From Staphylococcus xylosus (GTDB taxonomy: Bacteria > Bacillota > Bacilli > Staphylococcales > Staphylococcaceae), in assembly GCF_002732165.1 (NCBI RefSeq), contig NZ_MRZO01000001.1, positions 186,001 to 250,000 of the forward strand: a stretch of 64,000 nucleotides of DNA. Direction: 5' to 3'. The notes under the pieces were generated by a model. That model ran no database searches, had not been told where the DNA came from, and worked only from the letters and a program-made list of their open reading frames with translations. Made by a program: the position numbers and the translations under genes. How positions within the stretch are numbered: the first letter of the stretch is position 1; every line of letters starts with the position of its first letter. Positions 1-9,698 of the stretch are shown one piece after another.

Positions 1-264
1 ATGCTTGAACTAGATGATGTTGAGTTAGTGTTTACAGACGAAGCATTATCTGCAATTAGTAACAAAGCAATAGAACGTAAAACAGGTGCACGTGGATTAC
101 GCTCAATTATTGAAGAAGCTTTAATCGACATTATGTATGATGTACCATCTTCAGATGGTGTCGTAAAAGTAGTTATTACTGAGCAAACAATAACTGAAGA
201 AAAAGATCCAGAACTATACGATAAAGAAGACAACCTTGTAAACAAGGAACAAACTTCTGCGTAA
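1..264 (+). CDS. clpX: ClpX, ATP-dependent Clp protease ATP-binding subunit (C-terminal end only)
   Basis: The window opens in frame inside this gene, so only the last 87 codons are visible. The peptide has the ClpX C-terminal small domain, with the sensor-2 segment [13 protein letters not shown] near visible residue 27. The Walker motifs, zinc-binding domain and true start lie upstream. ClpX unfolds tagged proteins and feeds them to ClpP. The position directly before engB is the normal Firmicutes arrangement. A rho-independent terminator follows about 145 bp downstream. The first visible ATG is internal, not the start. Identity rests on recognised family sequence. Confidence 0.93.
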   Translation: MLELDDVELVFTDEALSAISNKAIERKTGARGLRSIIEEALIDIMYDVPSSDGVVKVVITEQTITEEKDPELYDKEDNLVNKEQTSA

Positions 265-409
265 CTTATCTATAAATAAGAAAGCATTTATAGTGTATAC
301 TTTTCAAAAGTATTCGTTTTATAATGCAAACTTGGCAAAAGGGACAAACTTTGAATTGAGTTTAAACAAATACTTTTCAAACTCGTTTATTATTGCCAAT
401 ATCATATTT

Positions 410-446
410 GAGGCCGACACGTTTATGATGTCCGGCCTCATTTTTT
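410..446 (+). terminator. Rho-independent terminator after clpX
   Basis: GAGGCC (410-415) pairs with GGCCTC (434-439) around a loop, followed by a run of six T at 441-446. It separates clpX from engB. Confidence 0.85.
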
Positions 447-539
447 ATGAAAATAATACGATATTTAAAAAATACATATTCATATTAGACTTTGTGTAAT
501 ATAATTAACAAGTGAATTTATAAGAAAAGAGGGTCGATA

Positions 540-1127
540 ATGAAAATTAATCCTAACGAAATAGAATTATTAATTAGCGCAGTGAAACCAGAACAATACC
601 CAGAAACTGGACTAAGTGAAGTTGGCTTAAGTGGCAGATCTAATGTGGGAAAATCAACATTTATAAACAGTATGATTGGCAGAAAAAATATGGCGCGTAC
701 ATCGCAACAACCTGGTAAAACGCAAACGCTGAATTTTTATAATATAGATAACCAACTCGTATTTGTAGACGTGCCAGGTTATGGTTACGCAAAAGTAAGT
801 AAAAAGCAACGTGAAGCTTTTGGAAAAATGATAGAAAAATATATCTCACAAAGAGAAGAATTAAAATTAGTAATACAACTTATAGACTTAAGACATAATC
901 CGACTGAAGACGATATTTTAATGTATAACTATTTAAAATATTATGAAATTCCAACTTTTGTAGTAGCTACAAAAGAAGATAAGATTGCTAAAGGTAAAGT
1001 ACAAAAACATTTAGCTAATGTACAGCAGAAATTAGAAATGGAACCTGAAGATGAAATTATAAGCTACTCTTCAGTGAAAAATAATAATCAGCAACAGATT
1101 TGGAATATTATTGCCAAATATCTTTAG
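540..1127 (+). CDS. engB: EngB/YsxC ribosome-biogenesis GTPase
   Basis: This small TRAFAC GTPase of 195 aa acts in assembly of the 50S ribosomal subunit. G1 is GRSNVGKST at residues 32-40, G3 is DVPGYGYA near residue 78, and G4 is TKED near residue 143. The length is normal for the family. AAGAGGG lies just upstream of the ATG. It is usually co-located with lon or clpX in Firmicutes, as here. An AT-rich hairpin follows, so it may be transcribed alone. Confidence 0.95.
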   Translation: MKINPNEIELLISAVKPEQYPETGLSEVGLSGRSNVGKSTFINSMIGRKNMARTSQQPGKTQTLNFYNIDNQLVFVDVPGYGYAKVSKKQREAFGKMIEKYISQREELKLVIQLIDLRHNPTEDDILMYNYLKYYEIPTFVVATKEDKIAKGKVQKHLANVQQKLEMEPEDEIISYSSVKNNNQQQIWNIIAKYL

Positions 1128-1145
1128 TAACAATTAAAAACGGTT

Positions 1146-1171
1146 ATAAAACTATTAAGGTATAGTTTTAT
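1146..1171 (+). terminator. Possible AT-rich terminator after engB
   Basis: A 10-bp perfect inverted repeat, ATAAAACTAT (1146-1155) and ATAGTTTTAT (1162-1171), has a 6-nt loop and is followed by TTTAAG. The stem is weak because it is almost all A-T, so termination efficiency is uncertain. Confidence 0.45.
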
Positions 1172-1238
1172 TTAAGTTTAATTATGACAACAATATGAAT
1201 GTAAATTATAATTCTTCTAATTTACTGGTGCAAGTTAC

Positions 1239-1266
1239 TTAACTCAAACTATAATTGTGTTATAAT
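1239..1266 (+). promoter_or_regulatory. Likely SigA promoter of the hemA operon
   Basis: TTAACT at 1239-1244 and TATAAT at 1261-1266 are separated by 16 bp. The -10 is preceded by TG at one base distance (1258-1259), giving an extended -10 element. It lies 35 bp before the hemA ATG. Sequence inference only. Confidence 0.6.
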
Positions 1267-1300
1267 TTACTTATTGTAATATGTATGGAGGGCGTTATAA

Positions 1301-2635
1301 ATGCATTTAATTGCGGTTAGCATAAATCATCGCACAGCAGATGTAGCACTTAGAGAAAAAGTTGCTTTTAAAGATGATGCCATACGTTCAGCCAATGTTG
1401 GTTTATATGAAACGAAGTCTATATTAGAAAACGTAATATTATCAACTTGTAATCGTACAGAAGTATATGCTGTAACAGATCAAATTCATACGGGTCGCTA
1501 TTATATTCAAAGATTTTTAGCGAGATCATTTGGTTTTGATGTTGAAGAAATTAAAGAAATGACTGAAGTAAAAGTGGGGGACGATGCAGTAAAACACTTA
1601 TTGCAAGTTACTTCAGGATTAGATTCTGTAGTTCTAGGAGAAACACAAATTCTTGGACAAATAAGAAATGCATTTTTCATTGCTCAAGAAGAGGACACAA
1701 CAGGTACAATCTTTAATCATTTGTTTAAACAAGCAATTACTTTTGCGAAGAAAGCGCATAATGAAACAGATATTGCTGATAACGCGGTAAGCGTTTCATA
1801 TGCTGCAGTTGAACTAAGCAAAAAAGTGTTTGGCAAAATTAATAACAAGCAAGCTTTGATTATTGGTGCAGGAGATATGAGTGAGTTATCACTCCTTAAT
1901 TTAATCGGTTCAGGTGTCACGGATATTACGATTGTAAATAGAACATTGAGCAAAGCTCAAAATCTAGCAATGAAACATAACGTAAAATTTGAAGCAATGA
2001 CATCTTTACCACAACTTTTAGCAAACGTGGATATAGTAATCAGTTCAACAAGTTCTGATGAATATATTGTAACGAATAAAATGTTGCAATCATATGCGTC
2101 TGAACGTAAAAATGATTCTTTAGTATTAATCGATATCGCTGTTCCTAGAGATATTGAACCTACAATCGATGCGATAGAAGATGTGTTTAATTATGATGTA
2201 GATGACTTAAAAGGATTGGTAGATGCCAATTTGAGAGAACGTCAAAATGCAGCTGATCAAATTATGCAAAGTATTCCAAATGAAATTGCAGCACATAATG
2301 AGTGGGTGAACATGCTAGGTGTTGTACCAGTTATTCGCGCATTGAGAGAAAAAGCAATGAATATTCAAGAAGATACTATGGATAGTTTAGATCGCAAATT
2401 ACCTGGCTTATCAGAAAGAGAACGAAAAATAATCTCAAAACACACGAAAAGTATTATCAATCAAATGTTGAAAGATCCTATAAAACAAGCTAAAGAATTA
2501 AGTAGTGATAAGAAAAGTACCGAAAAATTAGAGCTATTTCAAAACATTTTTGATATTGAGGCTGAAAATGCATATGAACCTAAAAGGGAATCTACTAATA
2601 AGGTGGCAAACAGCCAAATATTGAGTTTTGAATAA
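1301..2635 (+). CDS. hemA: Glutamyl-tRNA reductase
   Basis: HemA reduces glutamyl-tRNA(Glu) to glutamate-1-semialdehyde with NADPH, the first committed step of the C5 haem pathway. The catalytic cysteine is Cys50 in the STCNRTE motif. A Rossmann-like region follows ([10 protein letters not shown] near residue 187), and the C-terminal part is helical and holds the dimerisation domain. At 444 aa the length is normal. GGAGG precedes the ATG. It is the first gene of a six-gene run with hemX, hemC, hemD, hemB and hemL. The family is commonly feedback controlled by proteolysis. Confidence 0.97.
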   Translation: MHLIAVSINHRTADVALREKVAFKDDAIRSANVGLYETKSILENVILSTCNRTEVYAVTDQIHTGRYYIQRFLARSFGFDVEEIKEMTEVKVGDDAVKHLLQVTSGLDSVVLGETQILGQIRNAFFIAQEEDTTGTIFNHLFKQAITFAKKAHNETDIADNAVSVSYAAVELSKKVFGKINNKQALIIGAGDMSELSLLNLIGSGVTDITIVNRTLSKAQNLAMKHNVKFEAMTSLPQLLANVDIVISSTSSDEYIVTNKMLQSYASERKNDSLVLIDIAVPRDIEPTIDAIEDVFNYDVDDLKGLVDANLRERQNAADQIMQSIPNEIAAHNEWVNMLGVVPVIRALREKAMNIQEDTMDSLDRKLPGLSERERKIISKHTKSIINQMLKDPIKQAKELSSDKKSTEKLELFQNIFDIEAENAYEPKRESTNKVANSQILSFE

Positions 2636-2656
2636 GCATATTCAAATGGTGATGAT

Positions 2657-3493
2657 ATGCAAGAAATTATGTTCATAAGGTTAAATGAACTTATACTATT
2701 ATTTTATTTTTTTAGTATCGCTTGTTATTTTTTCGATTTTATCAAAAAGTTTTACAAAGTAAGAAGAATTGGATTTGTTACATTAGGGATTGTTTGGGTG
2801 TTGCAAACAATCTCTTTATCATTTTATATCAATGTTACAAAACAAGTACCTTTGGGTAATATTTTTGATGTGTTTTTCGCATTAGCATGGTTGATTATTT
2901 CTATTTCTATTGTGATTAGTGTTATTAAGCAAATAGATTTTTCAATTTTTTTATTCAACTTAATTGGATTTGTCTTTATTGCGATGAGTACTTTTCAACC
3001 AATGCATTACCATGGTACAGGTGAAAAATTAAACCTAATTAACGAATTGCTTATTGTACATGTTACATTTGCAATTATTAGTTACGCACTATTTGCCTTT
3101 GCCTTTGTAAATAGTATTTTATACTTAATTCAGTATAAAAATTTAAAACAAAAGCGATTCGATCAAAAATATTTTAGAATAGCAAGCGTTGCCACGCTTG
3201 AACAAATAGTATTTTATAGTAGTTTAATTGGGTTTTTATTTATCATTTTAAGTATTATTTTAGGTGCTCAGTGGGGATTCAATGCTTTAGGATTGAATAT
3301 TTTGATTGATCCTAAAGTAGTTATGTCTATAGTTATCACTTTGCTATATGGCATTTATATCATTTTTAGAGTGAAGCATACATTAACTAAACATAAATTA
3401 ATTTATTTTAATATCATCTTATTTTGTTTAAGTATGATAAATTTATTTTTTGCTTCACATGTTTCTGATTTTCATCAATGGACAGGGATATAA
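2657..3493 (+). CDS. hemX: HemX, integral membrane protein of the haem operon (CcsA-like)
   Basis: A 278-aa protein with about eight hydrophobic segments, belonging to the cytochrome-c-assembly/HemX membrane family. In S. aureus HemX is known to limit HemA abundance rather than to catalyse a step of the pathway. The HYHG stretch near residue 117 and conserved histidines suggest a haem-related fold, which is inference. The Shine-Dalgarno is weak and an internal ATG at 2669 is an alternative start. It lies 21 bp after hemA, within the operon. Confidence 0.85.
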   Translation: MQEIMFIRLNELILLFYFFSIACYFFDFIKKFYKVRRIGFVTLGIVWVLQTISLSFYINVTKQVPLGNIFDVFFALAWLIISISIVISVIKQIDFSIFLFNLIGFVFIAMSTFQPMHYHGTGEKLNLINELLIVHVTFAIISYALFAFAFVNSILYLIQYKNLKQKRFDQKYFRIASVATLEQIVFYSSLIGFLFIILSIILGAQWGFNALGLNILIDPKVVMSIVITLLYGIYIIFRVKHTLTKHKLIYFNIILFCLSMINLFFASHVSDFHQWTGI

Positions 3494-3541
3494 TTATAAA
3501 AATTAAATGATAAATAATTGTATTTTAGGAGGTTGCGCATG

Positions 3542-4468
3542 ATGCGTAAGTTAGTCGTTGGTTCAAGAAGAAGTAAATTAGCTTTGACACAAAGCCAACA
3601 GTTTATAGACAAATTAAAAGCAATAGAGCCTGATTTAGATATTGAGATTAAAGAAATAGTAACAAAAGGCGACCGAATAATAGACAAACAATTATCAAAA
3701 GTTGGTGGCAAAGGACTGTTTGTTAAAGAAATACAAAATGAATTGTTCGACCATTCAATAGATATGGCGATCCATTCTTTAAAAGACGTACCAAGTGTTA
3801 TACCCGAAGGTTTGACCCTAGGGTGTATACCAGACCGTGAAAATCCATATGACGCCTATATAGCTAAAAATCACGTTAAATTGGATGAACTTCCAGATAA
3901 TAGTATTATAGGTACTAGTTCATTACGCCGAGGTGCACAAATTCTGGCAAAATACCCAAACCTACAAATTAAATGGATTCGAGGCAACATTGATACGCGA
4001 TTAAGTAAATTGGAAACTGAAGATTATGATGCTATTATTCTCGCTGCTGCTGGTCTCAAACGTATGGGATGGTCTGATGATATCGTCACGACTTATTTAG
4101 ATAAAGAAACCTTAATCCCTGCAATTGGACAAGGTGCCTTAGGTATTGAATGTCGTTCAGATGACAAAGAGTTGCTAGATTTGTTGAGCAAAGTCCATAA
4201 CAGTGACGTTGCTTCGTGTGTGACTGCTGAAAGAACATTTTTAACGCGTATGAACGGTAGTTGCCAAGTGCCTATCGGTGGCTATGCAACTAAAGAGAGT
4301 GATGGTACAATTGAGTTTACCGGATTAATTATGTCACCTGATGGCAGAGAACGTTATGAACACACAGAGCGTGGTACAAACCCAGTTGAACTCGGTGAAA
4401 AAGTTACTGAAGTATTAAATGAGCAAGGCGCTTACGAAATAATTAAAGCACTAAACGAAGAACAATAA
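3542..4468 (+). CDS. hemC: Porphobilinogen deaminase (hydroxymethylbilane synthase)
   Basis: HemC polymerises four porphobilinogen molecules into hydroxymethylbilane on a covalently bound dipyrromethane cofactor. The cofactor cysteine is Cys241 in GSCQVPIG. The signature SLRRGAQ and the segment [11 protein letters not shown] are present. AGGAGG lies at 3527-3532, so I use the second of two adjacent ATGs (3542, 9-nt spacing); 3539 is possible. A TTG further upstream lies before the ribosome binding site and is rejected. At 308 aa the length is normal. Cytosolic, third gene of the hem operon. Confidence 0.96.
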   Translation: MRKLVVGSRRSKLALTQSQQFIDKLKAIEPDLDIEIKEIVTKGDRIIDKQLSKVGGKGLFVKEIQNELFDHSIDMAIHSLKDVPSVIPEGLTLGCIPDRENPYDAYIAKNHVKLDELPDNSIIGTSSLRRGAQILAKYPNLQIKWIRGNIDTRLSKLETEDYDAIILAAAGLKRMGWSDDIVTTYLDKETLIPAIGQGALGIECRSDDKELLDLLSKVHNSDVASCVTAERTFLTRMNGSCQVPIGGYATKESDGTIEFTGLIMSPDGRERYEHTERGTNPVELGEKVTEVLNEQGAYEIIKALNEEQ

Positions 4469-4486
4469 TCCTTCGAGGTGAAAATA

Positions 4487-5173
4487 ATGAGACCAGTTAT
4501 AGTTATGACGCAAACCAGTGAATTTAAAAGAAATGATGCTTGTATCTTACACAGACCATTTATACGTGTAGAGCCATTATCATTCGATTTAAATTTATTG
4601 AATGTGAACTATGACTGGCTTATTTTTTCGTCCAAAAATGCGGTGAAATTTTTTCAACCATATCTAAAACATGTTAATGTAGATAAAATAGCAGTTATTG
4701 GTGAGAAAACTGCAAACTATTGTAAATCATTGGGATTAAAGGTATCTTTTTGCCCAAAAGACTACTCTCAAGAGGGGTTTCTTGAAGCGTTTTATGCTGA
4801 AGAAGGTAGTAAAATATTGTTGCCTTCAAGTGAGGCGGCAAGACCTTTGCTGCAAGATGAACTGTATAATCAAAATTATATAGTTCAGAAAATTGACTTG
4901 TATAAACCAGTTCCACATACTGATAATATCAGTGATGTTAAAAAGATGATTAATAATGGTGAAATAGATGCTGTAGCTTTTGCAAGCTCATCAGCTGTAC
5001 GTTATTATTTTAATCATAAAATGACAGTAAACTTTGATCATTATTTTGTGATTGGTCTACAAACATTGGAAACATTACATCAATATCATGCTAAAGGTAT
5101 GGTATCAGAAACTCAAACACTGGAATCATTAGTAAGCAAAATAATAGAAAGTTGGGAAACAAATGCAATTTGA
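4487..5173 (+). CDS. hemD: Uroporphyrinogen-III synthase
   Basis: HemD cyclises hydroxymethylbilane to uroporphyrinogen III with inversion of ring D. The family is poorly conserved. Recognition rests on the two-lobed HemD pattern (SSKNAVKFF near residue 45, [11 protein letters not shown] near residue 165) and on its place between hemC and hemB. The ATG at 4487 has GAGGTG at 4475-4480 with 6-nt spacing; a GTG at 4478 is part of that ribosome binding site. Length is 228 aa. Its end overlaps the start of hemB by 11 bp, which suggests translational coupling. Confidence 0.9.
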   Translation: MRPVIVMTQTSEFKRNDACILHRPFIRVEPLSFDLNLLNVNYDWLIFSSKNAVKFFQPYLKHVNVDKIAVIGEKTANYCKSLGLKVSFCPKDYSQEGFLEAFYAEEGSKILLPSSEAARPLLQDELYNQNYIVQKIDLYKPVPHTDNISDVKKMINNGEIDAVAFASSSAVRYYFNHKMTVNFDHYFVIGLQTLETLHQYHAKGMVSETQTLESLVSKIIESWETNAI

Positions 5174-6143
5174 TAGACACAGAAGATTACGTAGTAGTAA
5201 ATCAATGAGAAGTATGGTTCGTGAAACGCATATAAGAAAAGAAGATTTAATTTATCCTATTTTTGTTGTTGAGCGTGATAACGTTAAAGAAGAAATCAAA
5301 TCTATGCCAGGCATATATCAAATAAGTTTAAATATGCTTGGAGAAGAAATTAAAGAAGCTTATGATTTAGGTATCAGAGGTATTATGTTTTTCGGTGTAC
5401 CAAATGAAAAAGATGCTGTAGGTACTGGTGCTTATGACCATAACGGTATAATACAAGAAGCCACTAGAAAAGCAAAATCAATGTACAATGATTTATTGAT
5501 TGTGGCAGATACATGTCTATGCGAGTATACAGACCATGGACACTGTGGTGTCATCAATGAAAAAACAAAAGATGTAGACAATGATAAATCATTACCATTA
5601 CTTGTGAAAACAGCGATCTCTCAAGTTGAAGCAGGAGCTGATATCATTGCCCCAAGTAATATGATGGATGGCTTTGTAGCAGAGATTCGTGAAGGCTTAG
5701 ATGAAGCGGGTTATCATAACGTGCCAATTATGAGTTATGGCATTAAATATTCATCAAGTTTCTTCGGGCCATTCCGTGATGCTGCTGAATCTGCACCACA
5801 ATTTGGCGATCGCAAAACATATCAAATGGATCCAGCAAATCGTAGAGAGGCATTAAGAGAATTGGATAGCGATTTAAATGAAGGTGCAGATATGATGATA
5901 GTTAAACCTGCGTTAAGCTTTTTAGATATTATTAGAGACGTTAGAAATACAACAAATGTACCTGTCGTTGCATACAATGTAAGTGGTGAATATAGCATGA
6001 CCAAAGCTGCTGCAATTAATGGATGGATAGACGAAAAAGCAGTAGTCATGGAACAAATGATTTCTATGAAGCGTGCAGGTGCAGATTTGATAATTACTTA
6101 TTTCTCAAAAGACATTTGTCGTTATTTAGATGAAGAACAATAG
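5163..6143 (+). CDS. hemB: Porphobilinogen synthase (delta-aminolevulinate dehydratase)
   Basis: HemB condenses two 5-aminolevulinate molecules to porphobilinogen. It is a 326-aa TIM-barrel enzyme of the zinc-dependent type: Cys118, Cys120 and Cys128 form the metal site in [12 protein letters not shown]. The Schiff-base lysines are Lys195 (YGIKYSS) and Lys248 (VKPAL). The start overlaps the 3' end of hemD by 11 bp and has only a weak Shine-Dalgarno, so coupling with hemD translation is likely. The N-terminus ([10 protein letters not shown]) matches the family, supporting this ATG. Confidence 0.97.
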   Translation: MQFDRHRRLRSSKSMRSMVRETHIRKEDLIYPIFVVERDNVKEEIKSMPGIYQISLNMLGEEIKEAYDLGIRGIMFFGVPNEKDAVGTGAYDHNGIIQEATRKAKSMYNDLLIVADTCLCEYTDHGHCGVINEKTKDVDNDKSLPLLVKTAISQVEAGADIIAPSNMMDGFVAEIREGLDEAGYHNVPIMSYGIKYSSSFFGPFRDAAESAPQFGDRKTYQMDPANRREALRELDSDLNEGADMMIVKPALSFLDIIRDVRNTTNVPVVAYNVSGEYSMTKAAAINGWIDEKAVVMEQMISMKRAGADLIITYFSKDICRYLDEEQ

Positions 6144-6156
6144 GAGGATGGATACA

Positions 6157-7440
6157 ATGCGTTATACTAATTCTGAAAAAGCAATGGAAGAAGCTGAACA
6201 TTTAATGCCTGGTGGCGTAAATAGTCCAGTTAGAGCTTTTAAATCTGTAGATACACCGGCAATTTTTATGGATCATGGTGAAGGTTCGAGAATATATGAT
6301 ATTGACGGCAATGCTTACATTGATTATGTACTTAGTTGGGGGCCGTTAATTTTAGGTCATAAAAACAAGCAAGTTATTGATAAAATTCATGAAGCAGTAG
6401 ATAAAGGTACAAGTTTTGGCGCATCTACAACACAGGAAAACAAATTAGCGCAACTTGTCATAGATCGTGTGCCATCAATAGAAAAAGTGCGAATGGTATC
6501 ATCTGGAACAGAAGCGACATTAGATACTTTGCGTTTAGCACGTGGTTATACTGGAAAAAATAAAATCATTAAATTTATTGGGTGTTACCATGGTCATAGT
6601 GATTCTTTACTAATTAAAGCTGGTTCAGGCGTTGCGACGTTAGGTTTACCCGATTCTCCAGGCGTTCCTGAAGGTATCGCCAAAAATACAATTACAGTAC
6701 CTTATAATGATTTAGAGGCAATTAAAGTTGCATTTGAAGAATTTGGAGACGACATTGCTGGTGTTATTGTAGAACCTGTTGCAGGTAATATGGGTGTCGT
6801 TCCACCAATTGAAGGCTTTTTACAAGGTTTAAGAGATATTACGACTGAATATGGATCGTTATTAATTTTTGATGAAGTTATGACTGGCTTTAGAGTAGGT
6901 TATAATTGTGCGCAAGGGTATTTTAATGTGACACCAGACTTAACTTGTTTAGGTAAAGTAATCGGTGGCGGCTTACCAGTAGGTGCTTTTGGTGGTAAGA
7001 AAGAAATCATGGATCATATTGCCCCAGCAGGTGACATCTATCAAGCTGGTACTTTATCAGGTAATCCACTAGCTATGACTAGCGGTTATGAAACATTGGT
7101 ACAACTTAAACCAGAAACATATGATTATTTTAATAAATTAGGTGACCAATTAGAAGCAGGATTAAAAGCAGTGTTTGCAAAACATAATGTGCCAATCACT
7201 GTAAATCGAGCGGGTTCTATGATAGGATATTTCTTGAATGAAGGGCCTGTTACAAATTTTGAAGAAGCAAACAATAGTGATTTAGAAATGTTTAGCCAAA
7301 TGTATAGTGAAATGGCAAATGAGGGAGTATTTTTACCACCATCACAGTTTGAAGGTACATTTCTTTCAACAGCACACACCGAAGAAGATATTAAACAAAC
7401 TATAGAAGCGTTCGATACTGCTCTAAGTCGAATTGTATAA
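6157..7440 (+). CDS. hemL: Glutamate-1-semialdehyde 2,1-aminomutase
   Basis: HemL converts glutamate-1-semialdehyde to 5-aminolevulinate. It is a PLP-dependent class-III aminotransferase-fold enzyme of 427 aa. The PLP lysine is Lys267 in LGKVIGGG, and FDEVMTGFR precedes it as expected. AGGAGG at 6142-6147 gives 9-nt spacing to the ATG at 6157; upstream in-frame codons lie before or inside that site. Last gene of the hem operon, followed by a hairpin. The operon thus covers glutamyl-tRNA to uroporphyrinogen III. Confidence 0.97.
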   Translation: MRYTNSEKAMEEAEHLMPGGVNSPVRAFKSVDTPAIFMDHGEGSRIYDIDGNAYIDYVLSWGPLILGHKNKQVIDKIHEAVDKGTSFGASTTQENKLAQLVIDRVPSIEKVRMVSSGTEATLDTLRLARGYTGKNKIIKFIGCYHGHSDSLLIKAGSGVATLGLPDSPGVPEGIAKNTITVPYNDLEAIKVAFEEFGDDIAGVIVEPVAGNMGVVPPIEGFLQGLRDITTEYGSLLIFDEVMTGFRVGYNCAQGYFNVTPDLTCLGKVIGGGLPVGAFGGKKEIMDHIAPAGDIYQAGTLSGNPLAMTSGYETLVQLKPETYDYFNKLGDQLEAGLKAVFAKHNVPITVNRAGSMIGYFLNEGPVTNFEEANNSDLEMFSQMYSEMANEGVFLPPSQFEGTFLSTAHTEEDIKQTIEAFDTALSRIV

Positions 7441-7453
7441 AGCTTAAATTATG

Positions 7454-7482
7454 CCCGAACAACCAATGTGTTGATCGGGTTT
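7454..7482 (+). terminator. Hairpin after the hem operon
   Basis: CCCGA (7454-7458) pairs with TCGGG (7475-7479), with an inner CAAC/GTTG extension. Only three T follow, so termination may be partial and could allow read-through into the next gene. Confidence 0.55.
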
Positions 7483-7534
7483 AAATATGGATAGCTCAGT
7501 TAAGTATGACGATAACTATGAAAGTTGTGAGAAC

Positions 7535-8620
7535 ATGAGTAAGCAATTAAGAAATAATATCATCGTTTTATTGCTAGCTATTTTGTTAAGTCTAATATTA
7601 AATGCAGCAAATGTACTGTTACCGTTTATGTTTGGACCTATAATTGCCAGTGTTATTTGTGTTAGATGTTTTCACATGGAAGTTGAATGGCCGTTTTGGC
7701 TAAGCCAAATTGGATTGGTTTTATTAGGTGTCCAAATAGGATCAACTTTTACTGAAAACGTAATATTTGATATCAAAGATGATTGGCTAACTATTGTATT
7801 AATCACTGTTATGCTATTAGGTCTTGCATTAGTCATAGCCTTTTTCTTTAAAAAGATAGCTAACGTAAATACTGAAACTGCAATATTAAGTGTGATACCA
7901 GGCGCATTAAGTCAAATGCTTATAATGGCAGAGGAAAATAAGAAAGCGAATATTATGGTCGTCAGTTTAACACAAACATCAAGAATTATATTTGTTGTTA
8001 TTCTTGTACCTTTTATTTCGTATTTCTTCCAAGACAGTGGCAGGAATCGTTCGGAAGAGGACAGTGTAGTTAACACACTAACCGAAGCATTAACTATTCC
8101 AAATATACTTTTATTAGTACTTGCAATATTTTTAGTATATGTCATTATGGGAAAAATTCACTTTCCGACTAGACAATTACTTGCACCGATATTAGTACTT
8201 ATATGTTGGAATTTATTAACCGGTGTTACATTCACTTTAGATAATTATATTATTGCGGCAGCACAAGTGATTTATATGATACGTATAGGTATACAAATTG
8301 CTAAATTATTAGACCAAATGAAAGGTAGAATTGCTTTAGCAATCGCATTTCAAAATGTACTATTAATATTATTGGCTTTTGTAATGGTATTATTTATTGC
8401 AATGGTTTCTGACCATTCTGTTAATGAATTGTTTTTAGGCGCAGCACCAGGTGGCATGAGCCAAATAGTATTAGTTGCAATTGAAACCGGTGCAGATGTA
8501 GCATTGATTTCAAGTTATCACATCTTTAGAATCTTCTTTATACTATTTTTAATTGCTCCATTACTAAGTTATTTCCTTAAATATAGGCTAGCAAAAGATT
8601 CTATTAATAAGAAATCTTAA
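7535..8620 (+). CDS. AbrB-family integral membrane protein (putative transporter)
   Basis: A 361-aa polytopic membrane protein with about ten hydrophobic segments. It belongs to the Pfam AbrB membrane family, which despite its name is not the DNA-binding regulator AbrB. Two related halves are visible: a PGALSQM block near residue 126 and a PGGMSQI block near residue 310, each followed by an EE/ET-rich stretch and an R-I-F helix. The substrate is unknown. An upstream ATG at 7487 has no Shine-Dalgarno; the ATG at 7535 has a weak one, so the start is uncertain. A strong hairpin follows. Confidence 0.75.
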   Translation: MSKQLRNNIIVLLLAILLSLILNAANVLLPFMFGPIIASVICVRCFHMEVEWPFWLSQIGLVLLGVQIGSTFTENVIFDIKDDWLTIVLITVMLLGLALVIAFFFKKIANVNTETAILSVIPGALSQMLIMAEENKKANIMVVSLTQTSRIIFVVILVPFISYFFQDSGRNRSEEDSVVNTLTEALTIPNILLLVLAIFLVYVIMGKIHFPTRQLLAPILVLICWNLLTGVTFTLDNYIIAAAQVIYMIRIGIQIAKLLDQMKGRIALAIAFQNVLLILLAFVMVLFIAMVSDHSVNELFLGAAPGGMSQIVLVAIETGADVALISSYHIFRIFFILFLIAPLLSYFLKYRLAKDSINKKS

Positions 8621-8640
8621 AAATTATGATGAATATAATA

Positions 8641-8677
8641 AAACCTCAACAAGCATATAATGTTTGCTGAGGTTTTA
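8641..8677. terminator. Terminator between the AbrB-family gene and tag
   Basis: AAACCTCA (8641-8648) pairs with TGAGGTTT (8668-8675), with further pairing inside. T-rich DNA lies on the right and A-rich DNA on the left, so the hairpin could serve both converging genes. Confidence 0.75.
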
Positions 8678-8776
8678 TCTATAAATGATAAGGATAGAAC
8701 TTATTTTCAATTATATAACTATTATATTGATATATCTTAATGCGTAAGGTGAAATATTAAAAATTTCACAAATTGG

Positions 8777-9355
8777 TTAGGCAAAACCTTTTCCGTTATA
8801 TACTTTAGGATTATTCGGACAACTTTGAAGATGTGCATTGTAAAGACCTGCAGCTTCTAAAAAAGAAAAGACAGTAACAGGGCCTAAAAATTTAAAACCA
8901 TATTTTTTAAGTTGCTTTGAAAGTTTTGTGGCACGTTCATCTACTGTAATGCGATCACTTGATGTAACATAAGCACAATCAATTGGCTTATAATCTACGA
9001 AGGACCATAAAAAGTCGCTAAAGCTTCCGTAATCTTTTTCTATATCGAAATAACCTTGTGCTTGGCTAATGATTGCTTCTATCTTTTTGCGATTATGTAC
9101 GATATTGGGAAAAGTCATTAAACGATCAATATCTTCAGTTGTCATTTTTGAAATTTTAGTTGGGTCAAAGTTATAAAAAGCTTGTTCGTAAGATTCTTTT
9201 TTCTTTAAAATTGTTAACCATGAAAGACCGGCATGTTGTGATTCAAGTGCAATTAATTTAAATAATTTTAAGCTATCATAAATAGGTTGTCCCCATTCCT
9301 CATCGTGATAGTGGAGGTATAGTGGGTCTTTTGTTCCAAATGCGCATTCATTCAT
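8777..9355 (-). CDS. tag: DNA-3-methyladenine glycosylase I
   Basis: Tag excises 3-methyladenine from alkylated DNA in base excision repair. The 192-aa protein carries the Tag zinc ligands: Cys4 and His17 at the N-terminus, and a His and Cys in NAHLQSCP near the C-terminus. HDEEWG and the helix-hairpin-helix-like core (SWLTILKKKE) fit the family. The ATG at 9355 is preceded on the minus strand by TGGAGTG; a longer frame starting 39 nt upstream is unsupported. It is divergent from valS, whose promoter overlaps its 5' region. Confidence 0.93.
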   Translation of the reverse strand: MNECAFGTKDPLYLHYHDEEWGQPIYDSLKLFKLIALESQHAGLSWLTILKKKESYEQAFYNFDPTKISKMTTEDIDRLMTFPNIVHNRKKIEAIISQAQGYFDIEKDYGSFSDFLWSFVDYKPIDCAYVTSSDRITVDERATKLSKQLKKYGFKFLGPVTVFSFLEAAGLYNAHLQSCPNNPKVYNGKGFA

Positions 9356-9373
9356 AAATTTCACTCCAGTCCA

Positions 9374-9402
9374 TTGACTTATTTTAACATCCATTATACT
9401 AT
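9374..9402 (+). promoter_or_regulatory. Likely promoter of the valS T-box transcript
   Basis: TTGACT at 9374-9379 and TACTAT at 9397-9402 have exact 17-bp spacing. The site overlaps the upstream region of the divergent tag gene. Confidence 0.6.
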
Positions 9403-9411
9403 AATTAAGTA

Positions 9412-9682
9412 ACAGAATATTGTCTACTGGGAAGAGTAAATAAGCTGAAATTTATAAGAGAGTACATGGTTGGTGTAAATGTACAATTTAACTTATTGAA
9501 GGTAGCCCACATTGAACTTTAGCTGAAATATAATGCTCATAAATGATTGTAGTATAGGCTAAAGCGTGTTTGAGCGTTAATCAGATAATTAAGTGCTTGA
9601 AATTATATTTATAATTTCTTGAATTTAGGTGGTACCACGGAATATCCGTCCTATATTGATAGGGCGGGTATTTTTATTTTTA
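9412..9682 (+). ncRNA. T-box leader controlling valS (specifier GTA, Val)
   Basis: The leader shows a stem-I distal loop region (GGTTGGTG near 9469), a specifier segment with GTA at 9502-9504 followed by a purine, and the T-box sequence AGGTGGTACCACGG at 9627-9640. A terminator hairpin (9646-9654 with 9659-9667) is followed by a T-rich tract. Uncharged tRNA(Val) would pair with specifier and T-box, stabilise the antiterminator and turn on valS. The GTA assignment is from position relative to the conserved flanking bases. Confidence 0.9.
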
Positions 9683-9698
9683 AGGAGGATTTTAACGA

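Noticed and set aside
293-499. A 68-aa plus-strand frame between clpX and engB
   Set aside because: It spans the clpX terminator hairpin and has no ribosome binding site; chance frame in AT-rich DNA.
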